A stretch of DNA of 24,594 bases from an uncultured Oscillospiraceae bacterium (GTDB lineage Bacteria; Bacillota; Clostridia; Oscillospirales; Oscillospiraceae), in NCBI GenBank assembly GCA_947630345.1, contig CANRHF010000005.1, positions 1-24,594 of the forward strand, read 5' to 3'. Position numbers and translations under genes: made by a program. The notes under the pieces were generated by a model. That model did no database searches. It was not told where the DNA came from and saw only the letters and a program-made list of their open reading frames with translations. This document shows positions 12,159-18,816 of the stretch, piece after piece (positions within the stretch are counted from its first letter, which is position 1; the number at the start of each line of letters is the position of its first letter).

Positions 12159-12289
12159 CGCCTTTGCTCGAAGCGCCCCCTTAAGCCGACTTCTTTGCCC
12201 ACTTTCTTGCTCGGCGGCAAGAAAGTGGGTCCCCCGGAAGGGGTCGGGGGAGCATTGCCGAAAAGGAATGCACCAAAATAAAAAGGTAG
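12159..12289 (-). repeat. Inverted interspersed repeat, right arm
   Basis: The partner of 11615-11740 in opposite orientation. Its hairpin is CCCACTTTCTTGC/GCAAGAAAGTGGG (12198-12210 with 12217-12229). Compared with the left arm, the outer stem bases changed from CTTA/TAAG-type to CCCA/TGGG-type pairs on both sides, so base pairing is preserved. Confidence 0.85.
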
Positions 12290-12341
12290 GGGGTCGGCTC
12301 CCGTTCACCTGGTTGAAGCCCCGTGTCAAAGAAACATAAAG

Positions 12342-12428
12342 TTTACATAATGTTATAGAAACACATACAATTTGCCGGAGGGCAGCTTCCATGCGTTTCG
12401 TGCAACGCCATCCTCCGGCTTTTGTTTT
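12342..12428 (+). ncRNA. Candidate small RNA with own promoter and terminator
   Basis: TTTACA (12342-12347), 18 bp, TACAAT (12366-12371) is followed almost at once by GCCGGAGG (12374-12381) paired with CCTCCGGC (12412-12419) and TTTTGTTTT. The predicted transcript is only about 50-60 nt, nearly all hairpin. It faces rsmI. It could instead be a terminator for plus-strand read-through. The 12-mer AGTTTACATAAT occurs on both sides (12340 and 12447). Confidence 0.4.
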
Positions 12429-12460
12429 GCCTATTTCAATTCAAATAGTTTACATAATAT

Positions 12461-13291
12461 CTATTCTTCCAGGGCCGCCGCATAGACCGCGTTCCGGCTC
12501 ACGCCCAGCTCCTGGGCGGCCTGTTTGACCGCGTCCTTCCTGCTCAGACCCTGGGCCATCAGCTCCCGGACCCGCTGGGCCGCCTGGTCCGCCCCGACGC
12601 TTGTCGATTCCGCCTCGGGCTTTCCCGCTACCACCAACACGAATTCCCCCTTGGGATCCGTTTCCCGGTAACGCGCGAGGGCTTCCCCAAGGGTGGCGCG
12701 GTAAAATTCCTCGTGAATTTTCGTCAATTCCCGACAGAGCGAAATTTCCCGCTCCGGTCCAAAGACCTTGGAAAAATCCTCCAATGTGGCAAGGAGCTTG
12801 TGGGGCGCCTCATAAAAAATCATGGTCCGCTTTTCCTCCCGCAGCGCCTCCAGATGCTCCCAGCGGCTTTTTTTCGCGGTGGATAGAAATCCCTCGAAGC
12901 AGAACCGTCCCGTGGATAGGCCCGACGCGCAGATGGCCGTCACAGCGGCGCAGGGCCCCGGAAGGGGGCACACCGTCACTCCCGCCTGGGCGCAGAGCTT
13001 CACCAGATCCTCCCCCGGGTCGGAGATCGCCGGGGTCCCGGCGTCGGTCACCAGGGCGCAGTTCTCACCGGCTTCCAGCCGTTCCAGAATTTGCGCCCCC
13101 CGCTGGGCCTTGTTATGCTCAAAATAGCTGATCAGGGGCTTTTTCAGACCCAGGTGGTTCAGCAGCTTCAAGGTTACCCGGGTATCCTCGGCGGCGATAA
13201 AGTCCACAGCGGCCAGAATTTCCCGGGCACGCTGGGAAACGTCCCCCAAATTTCCAATGGGGGTGGGGACAAGGTAGAGTGTTCCGCTCAT
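12461..13291 (-). CDS. rsmI: 16S rRNA (cytidine-1402-2'-O)-methyltransferase
   Basis: A 276-aa SAM-dependent tetrapyrrole-methylase-fold enzyme that methylates the ribose of C1402 in the 16S rRNA decoding centre, together with RsmH (encoded at 17282), which adds the base methyl at the same nucleotide. Diagnostic segments are LYLVPTPIGNLGD (N-terminus), AEDTRVT, VTDAGTPAISDPG, PLPGPCA and FEGFLS. The C-terminal helix-turn-helix-like end (LSRKDAVKQAAQELG) is the usual RsmI_HTH extension. The start at 13291 overlaps the upstream stop by ATGA; the open frame reaching 13720 lies inside that upstream gene and is not used. Confidence 0.96.
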   Translation of the reverse strand: MSGTLYLVPTPIGNLGDVSQRAREILAAVDFIAAEDTRVTLKLLNHLGLKKPLISYFEHNKAQRGAQILERLEAGENCALVTDAGTPAISDPGEDLVKLCAQAGVTVCPLPGPCAAVTAICASGLSTGRFCFEGFLSTAKKSRWEHLEALREEKRTMIFYEAPHKLLATLEDFSKVFGPEREISLCRELTKIHEEFYRATLGEALARYRETDPKGEFVLVVAGKPEAESTSVGADQAAQRVRELMAQGLSRKDAVKQAAQELGVSRNAVYAAALEE

Positions 13292-13980
13292 AGGGCGCCT
13301 CCTGTGTGGTAGATTCGTTGATAGTCCGCCGTTTGGCCGCCCGCAGCGTCCCAGAGGGCGATTTCCTCCCATTGGAGTCCGGGACTGGCCCCTTTTTTGC
13401 ACTGGACCAGCACCAGGCTTACCGGCCCACCCATCCGATGGCGGACCAGCCGCAGCCTCTTGGGCTCCAAGCCCTTCGCCGCTGCCTGAGCGCAAACTTC
13501 CGCCAGCCGCTCCGGCCGGTGGACCAGGAACAGGCTCCCGCCGTACCGCAGAGCCCACGCGGCGGCGGACATCAGCGCCGGAAGGGTGTAGCTGCCCTCC
13601 TGCCGGGCCAAGGGGGCCTGGGCGTGGGGCGCGCCCCCGGTAAAATAGGGGGGATTGGCCACACAGGCGTGAAAAAAGCCCGCCGGAAAAAGGGTGGGGA
13701 TGGCGTTCATATCGGCGCATATACTGCCAAGGCGGGGGGCAAGACCGTTGCGGCGGATGTTTTCTTCCGCCAGACGGTGGGCGGCCGGATCCAACTCCAC
13801 CCCGGTGACGGCGCAGTTCCCAGTGCCGCAGAGCAGCAGCCCCAGGGTGCCGCAGCCCGAACCGATGTCCAGCACCTTCGCGCCGGCTGGCAGCCGGGTG
13901 AAATCCGCCAGCACCATGGCGTCGGTACTCAGCGGGAACGGGCCGGTCTGCATTAAAATGCCGCCGGGAAGCTCCTCCAT
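13288..13980 (-). CDS. TrmN6-like tRNA1(Val) (adenine-37-N6)-methyltransferase
   Basis: A 230-aa Rossmann-fold N6-adenine methyltransferase. SAM-binding motif I is VLDIGSGCGTLGL (about residues 36-48), followed by the acidic GVELDPAA and the catalytic NPPYF, which defines amino methylation. Clostridial proteins of this type are annotated as YabB/TrmN6-like and usually sit directly before rsmI, as here. The E. coli substrate is A37 of tRNA1(Val); the Firmicutes substrate is inferred. The start at 13980 has GGAGGTGA six bases before ATG. It overlaps rsmI by ATGA, so the pair is co-translated. Confidence 0.9.
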   Translation of the reverse strand: MEELPGGILMQTGPFPLSTDAMVLADFTRLPAGAKVLDIGSGCGTLGLLLCGTGNCAVTGVELDPAAHRLAEENIRRNGLAPRLGSICADMNAIPTLFPAGFFHACVANPPYFTGGAPHAQAPLARQEGSYTLPALMSAAAWALRYGGSLFLVHRPERLAEVCAQAAAKGLEPKRLRLVRHRMGGPVSLVLVQCKKGASPGLQWEEIALWDAAGGQTADYQRIYHTGGAL

Positions 13981-13993
13981 CGTCTCACCTCCA

Positions 13994-14034
13994 CAAAAAA
14001 TAGCCTGCGCAGCCGGAACCCCGGATGCGCAGGC
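13994..14034 (-). terminator. Rho-independent terminator after the ferredoxin gene
   Basis: GCCTGCGCA (14003-14011) pairs with TGCGCAGGC (14026-14034) with an inner CCGG/CCGG helix; on the minus strand TATTTTTTG follows. Read-through would transcribe the methyltransferase genes, for which no separate promoter is obvious. Confidence 0.82.
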
Positions 14035-14052
14035 CCGCTGCGAAAATGGAGA

Positions 14053-14223
14053 TTAGCCCTCCTCGATGGCTTCGACAGGGCAGTTGTCAGCACAGGTGCC
14101 GCAGCTGACGCAGACATCAGCATCGATGACGTACTTGTCGTCGCCCTCGGAAATTGCCTCAACGGGGCAGTTGTCAGCGCAGGTGCCGCACTTCACGCAA
14201 GCGTCAGTGATTTTGTAGGCCAT
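14053..14223 (-). CDS. 2[4Fe-4S] ferredoxin, clostridial type
   Basis: A 56-aa electron carrier, too short for ordinary ORF cut-offs. It has two near-identical cluster-binding halves: CVKCGTCADNCP (Cys 9, 12, 15, 19) and CVSCGTCADNCP (Cys 38, 41, 44, 48), the full set of eight ligands. The length matches clostridial ferredoxins (about 55). It shuttles low-potential electrons between enzymes such as pyruvate:ferredoxin oxidoreductase and hydrogenase. GGAGGG lies six bases before the ATG. It has its own promoter and terminator, and T-ending codons suggesting strong expression. Confidence 0.96.
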   Translation of the reverse strand: MAYKITDACVKCGTCADNCPVEAISEGDDKYVIDADVCVSCGTCADNCPVEAIEEG

Positions 14224-14275
14224 GGTGTTCCCTCCATCTGTATGTTTTTAGCGGGCCCGAAAGGGCCACACCTTT

Positions 14276-14303
14276 ATTGTAACATGGATTTTGGAAAATG
14301 CAA
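14276..14303 (-). promoter_or_regulatory. Ferredoxin promoter
   Basis: On the minus strand TTGCAT (14303-14298), 16 bp, TACAAT (14281-14276), 53 bases before the ferredoxin start. A short GGCCC/GGGCC hairpin lies in the leader. Confidence 0.7.
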
Positions 14304-14375
14304 TTCCTTTTTCCACATTCGCCGTATATTTTTTCAGAGGGCAGGGGAGAATTTCCGGGCAAAGGAGGCGACGGT

Positions 14376-16700
14376 ATGCGCTTTGCGGTGAGCGCGTTGG
14401 AATTGCTGCGGGCTTCCGCCAACCAGGCCCGGCAGATGGGCCACAGCTATGTGGGCAGCGCCCACCTGCTGCTGGCGCTGGCGGAGAATCCCGGGCTTCC
14501 ATGCCAGCTGCTCCGGGGCGCGGGCATGGATCCTACGCTGACCCGGGAGATCATGGCGGTGCTGTACGGTCTGGGGACCCCGGACCTGCCGCTGCCCCAG
14601 GGGTTTTCGCCCCAAGCCCGCCGGATCCTCCGGGGCGCGGGGAAGGAGGCCAAGGCCGCCCACTGCCGGGAGGTGGACGAACGGCACATTTTTCTATCCC
14701 TGCTCCGCCGAGAAAAGACAGCGGCCAGAGATCTGCTGGCGCTGGAGGGCATCGAGGCGGAAGATCTGTTCACCAGGGCGGTGGATTCTATGCAGTGGGA
14801 TCAGCAGACCCAGGGAAAAACCAATAAGGAGGCGTCCACTACGAAGCTATTGGACCAATTCAGCGAGGATCTTGTGAGCAAGGCCGCGACCATGGACCCG
14901 GTGATCGGCCGGGAGCGGGAGATCGACATGGTCATTGGCATCCTCAGCCGAAAAAACAAGAACAACCCCGCTTTGGTAGGGGAGCCGGGGGTGGGGAAGA
15001 CCGCCATCGCCGAGGGCCTGGCCCAGCGAATGGCGGCGGGAAACGTGCCGCCCCAACTGAAAGAAAAGCGGCTGATCAGCCTGAACATGGCGAATCTGGT
15101 GGCCGGTACCAAGTACCGGGGCGAGTTCGAGGAACGTCTTCGGGACGTGTTGGCGGAGATCAAACGCAGCGGGGATGTGATCCTCTTTGTGGACGAGATG
15201 CACACCATCGTGGGCGCCGGGGCGGCGGAGGGGGCGATCGATGCCGCGAATATCTTCAAGCCCGCCCTGGGACGGGGGGAGCTGCAAATGCTGGGCGCCA
15301 CCACATTGACTGAGTATCGGAAGTATATTGAAAAGGACCCGGCCCTGGAGCGCCGATTCCGCCCGGTGACGGTGGAGGAGCCGGACCGGGAGGCAACCAT
15401 GACCATCCTGAAGGCCCTGAAGCCGGGTCTGGAGCGGCACCACCGTCTGCGGATCACGGAGGAGGCCATGAAGGAGGCGGTGCGGCTGTCGGTGCGGTAT
15501 CTGCCGGATCTGTATCTGCCGGACAAGGCCATCGACCTGCTGGACGAGGGCGCTTCCCATGCCCGAATGGAGGAACTGCTGGCCGGAAGGGGCGGCGCCC
15601 GGCAGGATTTGGAAATGGAGCTCCACGAGGCGGTGCGGGAGAGCCGGTTTGAGAAGGCGGCGGAGCTGCGGGATAAAATGCAGAAAATGGTAGCCCGCTC
15701 CACGGAGAACCGCCGCCCCCGGGCGGTCACCGGAGCGGACGTGGCCTGGGCGGTTTCCGCCCGGACGGGGATCCCCGTGGGACGGCTCACCGCCAACGAG
15801 CGGGAGCGGCTGCTTTGCCTGGAGCAGATCCTGTCCAGGCGTGTGGTGGGTCAGGACAAGGCGGTGGGGATCGTGGCGGAGACGGTGCGCCGGGGCCTGT
15901 GCGGGATCCGGGACGAAAACCGGCCCATCGCCTCCATGCTCTTTACCGGGCCCACGGGTGTGGGCAAGACCGAGCTGTGCCGCGCGCTGGCGGAGGAGCT
16001 TTTCGGCAGCCGGGAGGCGTTTATCCGGCTGGACATGACCGAGTATATGGAAAAGCACTCCGTTTCCAGGCTGATCGGCGCGCCGCCGGGCTATGTGGGC
16101 TACGAGGAGGGGGGCAAGCTGACGGAACAGGTCCGCCGCCGCCCCTACTGTCTGGTGCTGCTGGACGAATTGGAGAAGGCCCACCCGGATGTGACTGGGA
16201 TTCTGCTGCAAATCATGGAGGAGGGGGTCCTCACCGATTCCACAGGCCGCCGGGTGAGCTTTCAGAACACTATTGTGGTGATGACCTCCAACCTGGGCGG
16301 GGAGATCAAAGGCGACGGCCTGGGCTTTTCCCCGGCCGGCCGTGCCGGGGAGACGGAGGAGGCTCTGCGCCAGTACTTCACGCCGGAATTTTTAGGGCGG
16401 CTGGATCAGATCGTCTGTTTCGCGCCGCTGAACGAGACCGCCATGGAGGCCATCGCCCGGAAGTACCTGACGGAGCTTCAGGAGCGGGCCGCCGCGGCGG
16501 GAATGCAGTTGACGTTGCCGGAGGAGATGCCCCGGCTGCTGGGCAGCCGGTCCCGGGACCGGGGCGGCGCCCGGCAGATGCGCCGGCTGGTCCAGGAGCA
16601 GGTGGAGGGGCCTCTGGCGGTGTTCCTCCTGCAAACAGGACGGAAGCTGTCCAAGGTCCGGGGCAAGCTGGAGGACGGCAAGCTGCAATTCCTATACTGA
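14376..16700 (+). CDS. clpC: ClpC-type AAA+ unfoldase (ATP-dependent Clp protease ATP-binding subunit)
   Basis: A 774-aa Hsp100 unfoldase that feeds proteins to ClpP. The Clp-N repeat domain is residues ~1-140. The first AAA+ module has Walker A GEPGVGKT (202-209) and Walker B ILFVDE; a UvrB/UvrC-like middle segment (ELHEAVRESRFEKAAELRDKM, ~415-435) marks the ClpC subgroup; the second module has GPTGVGKT (525-532) and VLLDELEKAHPDV. It is slightly shorter than Bacillus ClpC (810). The ATG at 14376 has AAAGGAGG seven bases upstream; an in-frame ATG at 14298 has no ribosome site. The usual partners ctsR, mcsA and mcsB are not adjacent, so it may be a second ClpC-like paralogue. Confidence 0.9.
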   Translation: MRFAVSALELLRASANQARQMGHSYVGSAHLLLALAENPGLPCQLLRGAGMDPTLTREIMAVLYGLGTPDLPLPQGFSPQARRILRGAGKEAKAAHCREVDERHIFLSLLRREKTAARDLLALEGIEAEDLFTRAVDSMQWDQQTQGKTNKEASTTKLLDQFSEDLVSKAATMDPVIGREREIDMVIGILSRKNKNNPALVGEPGVGKTAIAEGLAQRMAAGNVPPQLKEKRLISLNMANLVAGTKYRGEFEERLRDVLAEIKRSGDVILFVDEMHTIVGAGAAEGAIDAANIFKPALGRGELQMLGATTLTEYRKYIEKDPALERRFRPVTVEEPDREATMTILKALKPGLERHHRLRITEEAMKEAVRLSVRYLPDLYLPDKAIDLLDEGASHARMEELLAGRGGARQDLEMELHEAVRESRFEKAAELRDKMQKMVARSTENRRPRAVTGADVAWAVSARTGIPVGRLTANERERLLCLEQILSRRVVGQDKAVGIVAETVRRGLCGIRDENRPIASMLFTGPTGVGKTELCRALAEELFGSREAFIRLDMTEYMEKHSVSRLIGAPPGYVGYEEGGKLTEQVRRRPYCLVLLDELEKAHPDVTGILLQIMEEGVLTDSTGRRVSFQNTIVVMTSNLGGEIKGDGLGFSPAGRAGETEEALRQYFTPEFLGRLDQIVCFAPLNETAMEAIARKYLTELQERAAAAGMQLTLPEEMPRLLGSRSRDRGGARQMRRLVQEQVEGPLAVFLLQTGRKLSKVRGKLEDGKLQFLY

Positions 16701-16770
16701 CGGAAAAACAAAACAAATGTTTGTATATTGAATTTTTTTCAGGAAATTTCTGGAAATTGAAAGAAAAAGA

Positions 16771-16799
16771 TTGATTTTTTGTGAAGAAACCGTTATACT
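16771..16799 (+). promoter_or_regulatory. Promoter of the dcw cluster
   Basis: TTGATT (16771-16776), 17 bp, TATACT (16794-16799), directly before the MraZ operator repeats and 57 bases before the mraZ start. The upstream flank is A/T-rich. Confidence 0.78.
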
Positions 16800-16804
16800 G
16801 TTGT

Positions 16805-16844
16805 AAAGGGAGTAAAAGGGATGTAAAGTGGAGCAAAATGGAGG
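16805..16844 (+). promoter_or_regulatory. MraZ operator: four 10-bp direct repeats
   Basis: Four units in exact 10-bp phase: AAAGGGAGTA, AAAGGGATGT, AAAGTGGAGC, AAAATGGAGG. MraZ proteins bind tandem repeats of this periodicity (TGGG-type in E. coli, AAAGTG-type in mollicutes). They begin at the expected transcription start, so bound MraZ would block the promoter. The last unit leads into the mraZ ribosome site. Confidence 0.82.
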
Positions 16845-16856
16845 AGGCGACCCCAG

Positions 16857-17285
16857 TTGATCGGCAAATACCCCGCCCGATTGGACGACAAAAACCGGCT
16901 TTTTGTCCCGGCGAAGCTTCGGGCGGAGCTGGGCGACGATTTCTATGTCACCCTGGGCGTCAACTGCGGCCACCGGTGCCTGACGGTCTACACCGCCCAG
17001 GATTGGAAGAAGCTGGTGGACAATTTCAACAGCCTTCCCATTTCCCAGCGCTCCGCCGCTACCAGCCTGATTTTTATGAACGCCGCCCAGTGCGCGCCGG
17101 ATAAACAGTTCCGCTTTACCTTGACCCAGTTTCTGCTGGACTATGCCTTGATCCAGCGGGACGTGATGATCGTGGGCCGGGCGGGACAGGCTGAAATTTG
17201 GGAGGCCGGGGAGTTCGCCCGGTTTGAGGCGGAGAACCTGACCCCGGAGAAGCTGCTCTCCTCCCTGGAGGCCATCGGGCTATGA
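16857..17285 (+). CDS. mraZ: Transcriptional regulator MraZ
   Basis: A 142-aa protein made of two SpoVT/AbrB-like DNA-binding halves, first gene of the dcw cluster and its autoregulator. The N-terminal half begins GKYPARLDDKNRLFVPAKLR, where the conserved DxKxRxxxP motif is clear; the second half repeats it in degenerate form (TLTQFLLDYALIQRDVMIVG). The start is TTG at 16857, with GGAGGAGG about nine bases upstream; there is no in-frame ATG nearby. It ends in an ATGA overlap with rsmH. It should bind the 10-bp repeats at 16805-16844. Confidence 0.95.
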   Translation: MIGKYPARLDDKNRLFVPAKLRAELGDDFYVTLGVNCGHRCLTVYTAQDWKKLVDNFNSLPISQRSAATSLIFMNAAQCAPDKQFRFTLTQFLLDYALIQRDVMIVGRAGQAEIWEAGEFARFEAENLTPEKLLSSLEAIGL

Positions 17286-18241
17286 CCGGGTTTCACCACG
17301 TCAGCGTCTTGGTGGAGGAGTGCCTGGAGGCGCTGGCGATCCGCCCGGAGGGCGTCTATGTGGACGGCACCCTGGGGGGCGCGGGCCACGCCAGCCGGGT
17401 GGTTTCCCAATTGACCACCGGCAGGCTTATCGGCATTGACCGGGATATGGATGCCCTTGCCGCCGCCGGGGAGCGGCTCGAACCCTGGAGGGCCCGGGTC
17501 ACCCTGGTCCACGGGAATTTCCGGGATCTGGAATCAATTTTAGCCGATTTAGGCATTTCCAGAGTGGACGGGGTGCTGCTGGATCTGGGCGTGTCTTCTT
17601 ATCAACTGGACCGGGGGGAGCGGGGCTTTTCTTACCGCTTCGATGCCCCTCTGGATATGCGAATGGATGGCTCCGACGCCCTGACCGCCGGGGAGATTGT
17701 AAACACCTGGCCCCAGGAGGAGCTGCGCCGGATCCTTTACGCCTATGGCGAGGAGCGGTACGCCCCCCAGATCGCGGCAGCCATTTGTCGGGCGAGAGAG
17801 CGGGAAGAGATTCGGTCGACTTTGGCCCTGGCGGAGATCATCCGTTCCGCCATGCCGCCCCAGGCATTGCGGGAAAAGCAGCACCCTGCCAAGCGGAGCT
17901 TTCAGGCCCTGCGCATCGCCGTCAACGACGAGCTGGCGGCGGTGGAGGAGGGGGTGGACGCCGCCATCAACTGCTTGGCGCCCCGGGGACGGCTGGCGGT
18001 GATCAGCTTCCACTCGCTGGAGGACCGGATCGTCAAAAACGTCATGGCCCAGGCGGCCCGCGGCTGCACCTGCCCGCCGGAATTTCCGGTGTGCGTCTGC
18101 GGAAAAAAGCCCAAGGTCCGTCTGGTAAATAGAAAACCGATCCTCCCCACGGCCGGGGAGATGTCCGAAAATCCGAGAGCGCACAGCGCCAAGCTCCGGG
18201 TCTGCGAAAGACTGCCGGAGCTCACCGGAAGGGGAGAGTAA
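17282..18241 (+). CDS. rsmH: 16S rRNA (cytosine-1402-N4)-methyltransferase
   Basis: A 319-aa enzyme (MraW) that methylates N4 of C1402 in 16S rRNA; RsmI, also in this window, methylates the ribose of the same nucleotide. SAM-binding motif DGTLGGAGH is at residues ~22-30, followed by GIDRDMDAL, GVLLDLGVSSYQLD and the conserved RGFSYRFDAPLDMRMD. The C-terminal part has SFHSLEDRIVK and CTCPPEFPVC, typical of the family. Length is as expected (about 310). Its start overlaps the mraZ stop by four bases. Confidence 0.97.
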   Translation: MTGFHHVSVLVEECLEALAIRPEGVYVDGTLGGAGHASRVVSQLTTGRLIGIDRDMDALAAAGERLEPWRARVTLVHGNFRDLESILADLGISRVDGVLLDLGVSSYQLDRGERGFSYRFDAPLDMRMDGSDALTAGEIVNTWPQEELRRILYAYGEERYAPQIAAAICRAREREEIRSTLALAEIIRSAMPPQALREKQHPAKRSFQALRIAVNDELAAVEEGVDAAINCLAPRGRLAVISFHSLEDRIVKNVMAQAARGCTCPPEFPVCVCGKKPKVRLVNRKPILPTAGEMSENPRAHSAKLRVCERLPELTGRGE

Positions 18242-18243
18242 AA

Positions 18244-18714
18244 ATGGCCCGCAGTTCCGATATTCAATACATCCGTCTCTACACCGACGGCAGCGCGGCC
18301 CGGCAGATTGAGGAGCCCCGGCCCCTGCCCAAAAAGCGGAAAAAGCCCCGCCCCCGTCCGGTAAAGACCATCGCGATCCATGTGGATCCTCTGGCGCTGG
18401 GCGGGATCGTGGTGGCCCTGGTGATGCTGGTGATGATGGCGGTGGGCATGGCCCGGCTGGACAGCGCCAATCAGGAGCTGGAGCGGATGGAGAGCTATGT
18501 CCTTCAGCTCCAGCAGGAAAACCTGGATTTGCAGGACGCCTTTGACCACGGTTACGACCTGGAGGAGGTGCGCCGCAGCGCCATGGCGCTGGGCCTGGTG
18601 CCGGAGGAAGAGGTACCCCATGTTCAGATCCAGCTTCCCCAGCCTGCCGACGCCCAGGAGAATGTCTCCTGGTGGGATCATTTTCTGGTGTTCCTGACCC
18701 AACTGTTTGCATAA
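18244..18714 (+). CDS. ftsL: FtsL-like cell-division protein
   Basis: A 156-aa bitopic membrane protein at the ftsL position, between rsmH and the class B PBP. The cytoplasmic N-terminus is very basic (KKRKKPRPRP, residues ~29-38), followed by one membrane helix (LALGGIVVALVMLVMMAVG, ~50-68) and a coiled coil (SANQELERMESYVLQLQQEN). FtsL, with DivIC, forms the FtsQLB-type complex that activates septal synthesis. Sequence conservation in this family is low, so the call rests on topology and position. The tail after the coil (~100-156) is longer than in Bacillus FtsL. GGGGAG precedes the start. Confidence 0.85.
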   Translation: MARSSDIQYIRLYTDGSAARQIEEPRPLPKKRKKPRPRPVKTIAIHVDPLALGGIVVALVMLVMMAVGMARLDSANQELERMESYVLQLQQENLDLQDAFDHGYDLEEVRRSAMALGLVPEEEVPHVQIQLPQPADAQENVSWWDHFLVFLTQLFA

Positions 18715-18749
18715 AGTTTGTCCCGGCCAATAGGATATAGCAGCGGCTG

Positions 18750-18784
18750 CAATGGGCAGTGAGGGTTTCCCTTGCTGCCCATTG
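18750..18784 (+). other. Large intra-operon hairpin between ftsL and the PBP gene
   Basis: CAATGGGCAG (18750-18759) pairs perfectly with CTGCCCATTG (18775-18784), with an inner AGGG/CCCT helix (18762-18765 with 18769-18772). No T-run follows. It occupies most of the 102-base gap between ftsL and the PBP gene, and could be an mRNA processing or stability site or a partial attenuator. Confidence 0.7.
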
Positions 18785-18816
18785 AAAGACTTGCGGCTGT
18801 GGAGAGGTCGGTGACA

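Larger units (their letters stand above)
11535..12460. other. Gene-free region with paired repeats
   Basis: About 925 bp without a credible gene. Open frames here (for example 11837-12037 and 11851-12339) run through hairpins and the repeat arms and show no recognisable protein. The content is the inverted repeat pair (11615-11740 and 12159-12289), a spacer of about 420 bp between them with the hairpin ATGATTGCC/GGCAATCAT and three TGCACCAA-like words (about 11895, 11932, 12269), and a possible small RNA at 12342-12428. Confidence 0.7.

Noticed and set aside
11837..12339. Open frames inside the inverted-repeat region
   Set aside because: They run through hairpins and repeat arms, lack ribosome sites and resemble no protein family.
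13292..13720. N-terminal extension of RsmI
   Set aside because: The extension lies entirely inside the upstream methyltransferase gene; the family start LYLVPTPIGNLGD and the ATGA overlap place the start at 13291.
16712..16726. Palindrome ACAAATGTTTGT after clpC as a LexA site or terminator
   Set aside because: It does not match the Gram-positive LexA box closely, the stem is too short for a terminator, and no SOS gene is adjacent.
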